From Deltaproteobacteria bacterium (GTDB lineage: Bacteria > Desulfobacterota > Desulfobacteria > Desulfobacterales > JAFDCJ01), in the NCBI GenBank assembly GCA_024277475.1, contig JAJRVC010000419.1, forward strand, positions 1-13,175: a stretch of 13,175 bases of DNA. The letters run 5' to 3'. The notes below the pieces were generated by a model that was not told the DNA's origin, ran no database searches, and worked only from the letters and a program-made list of their open reading frames with translations. Of this stretch, positions 13,161 through 13,175 are shown piece after piece (position 1 is the stretch's first letter; each line of letters opens with the position of its first letter). Position numbers and translations under genes: made by a program.

Positions 13161-13175
13161 TTGCTCATTTCTGAA

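Overview
The window looks like chromosomal DNA of an anaerobic, Gram-negative, sulfate-reducer-like bacterium, most plausibly in the Desulfobacterota. This is inferred from gene content (a 2-oxoacid/acetoin-type dehydrogenase set, a stand-alone GcvH-like lipoyl protein, a LivF-type ATPase, a GldG plus DUF4340 pair) and from several short dyad-rich intergenic repeats. No rRNA, tRNA, CRISPR, transposase or phage gene was seen.

Region 1 (74-8454) starts with a LuxR-type regulator on the minus strand. Across a 425-bp dyad-rich divergent region lies a plus-strand cluster: a frameshifted VOC/methylmalonyl-CoA-epimerase-like gene, E1 alpha and E1 beta of a thiamine-pyrophosphate dehydrogenase, remnants of an SDR and possibly of a zinc-type alcohol dehydrogenase, E2 (lipoyl acyltransferase), E3 (dihydrolipoamide dehydrogenase), a small unknown protein and an orphan LivF-like ABC ATPase. 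E1, E2 and E3 together would oxidatively decarboxylate or cleave a 2-oxoacid or acetoin-like substrate, pass the acyl group to CoA and reduce NAD+. The substrate cannot be read from the sequence. The SDR and possible alcohol dehydrogenase remnants are compatible with an acetoin/diol pathway that has partly decayed.

Region 2 (8455-9266) is a 392-bp gap without a recognisable gene, followed by a single GcvH-like protein with its lipoyl-lysine context. No other glycine-cleavage gene is present.

Region 3 (9267-13175) is on the minus strand and converges on region 2. It holds a GldG-type auxiliary protein of an ABC-2 transporter, cut by one in-frame TAG, followed by a DUF4340 membrane-anchored protein. 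The permease and ATPase of this system would lie beyond the right edge. The gaps hold inverted and direct repeats, including a 98-bp nested inverted repeat at the right end.

The main theme is damage. There is a 1-nt frameshift in the VOC gene, an SDR reduced to its two ends, a possible alcohol-dehydrogenase fragment, an atypical N-terminus on the ATPase and an amber codon in the GldG-like gene. The core E1/E2/E3 genes are all intact. This could mean real decay of accessory genes around a retained dehydrogenase, or draft-assembly errors; reads would tell. I see no clearly new defence or mobile system. The least ordinary intact features are the divergent E1 alpha cofactor motif and an E2 lacking the usual E3-binding domain.
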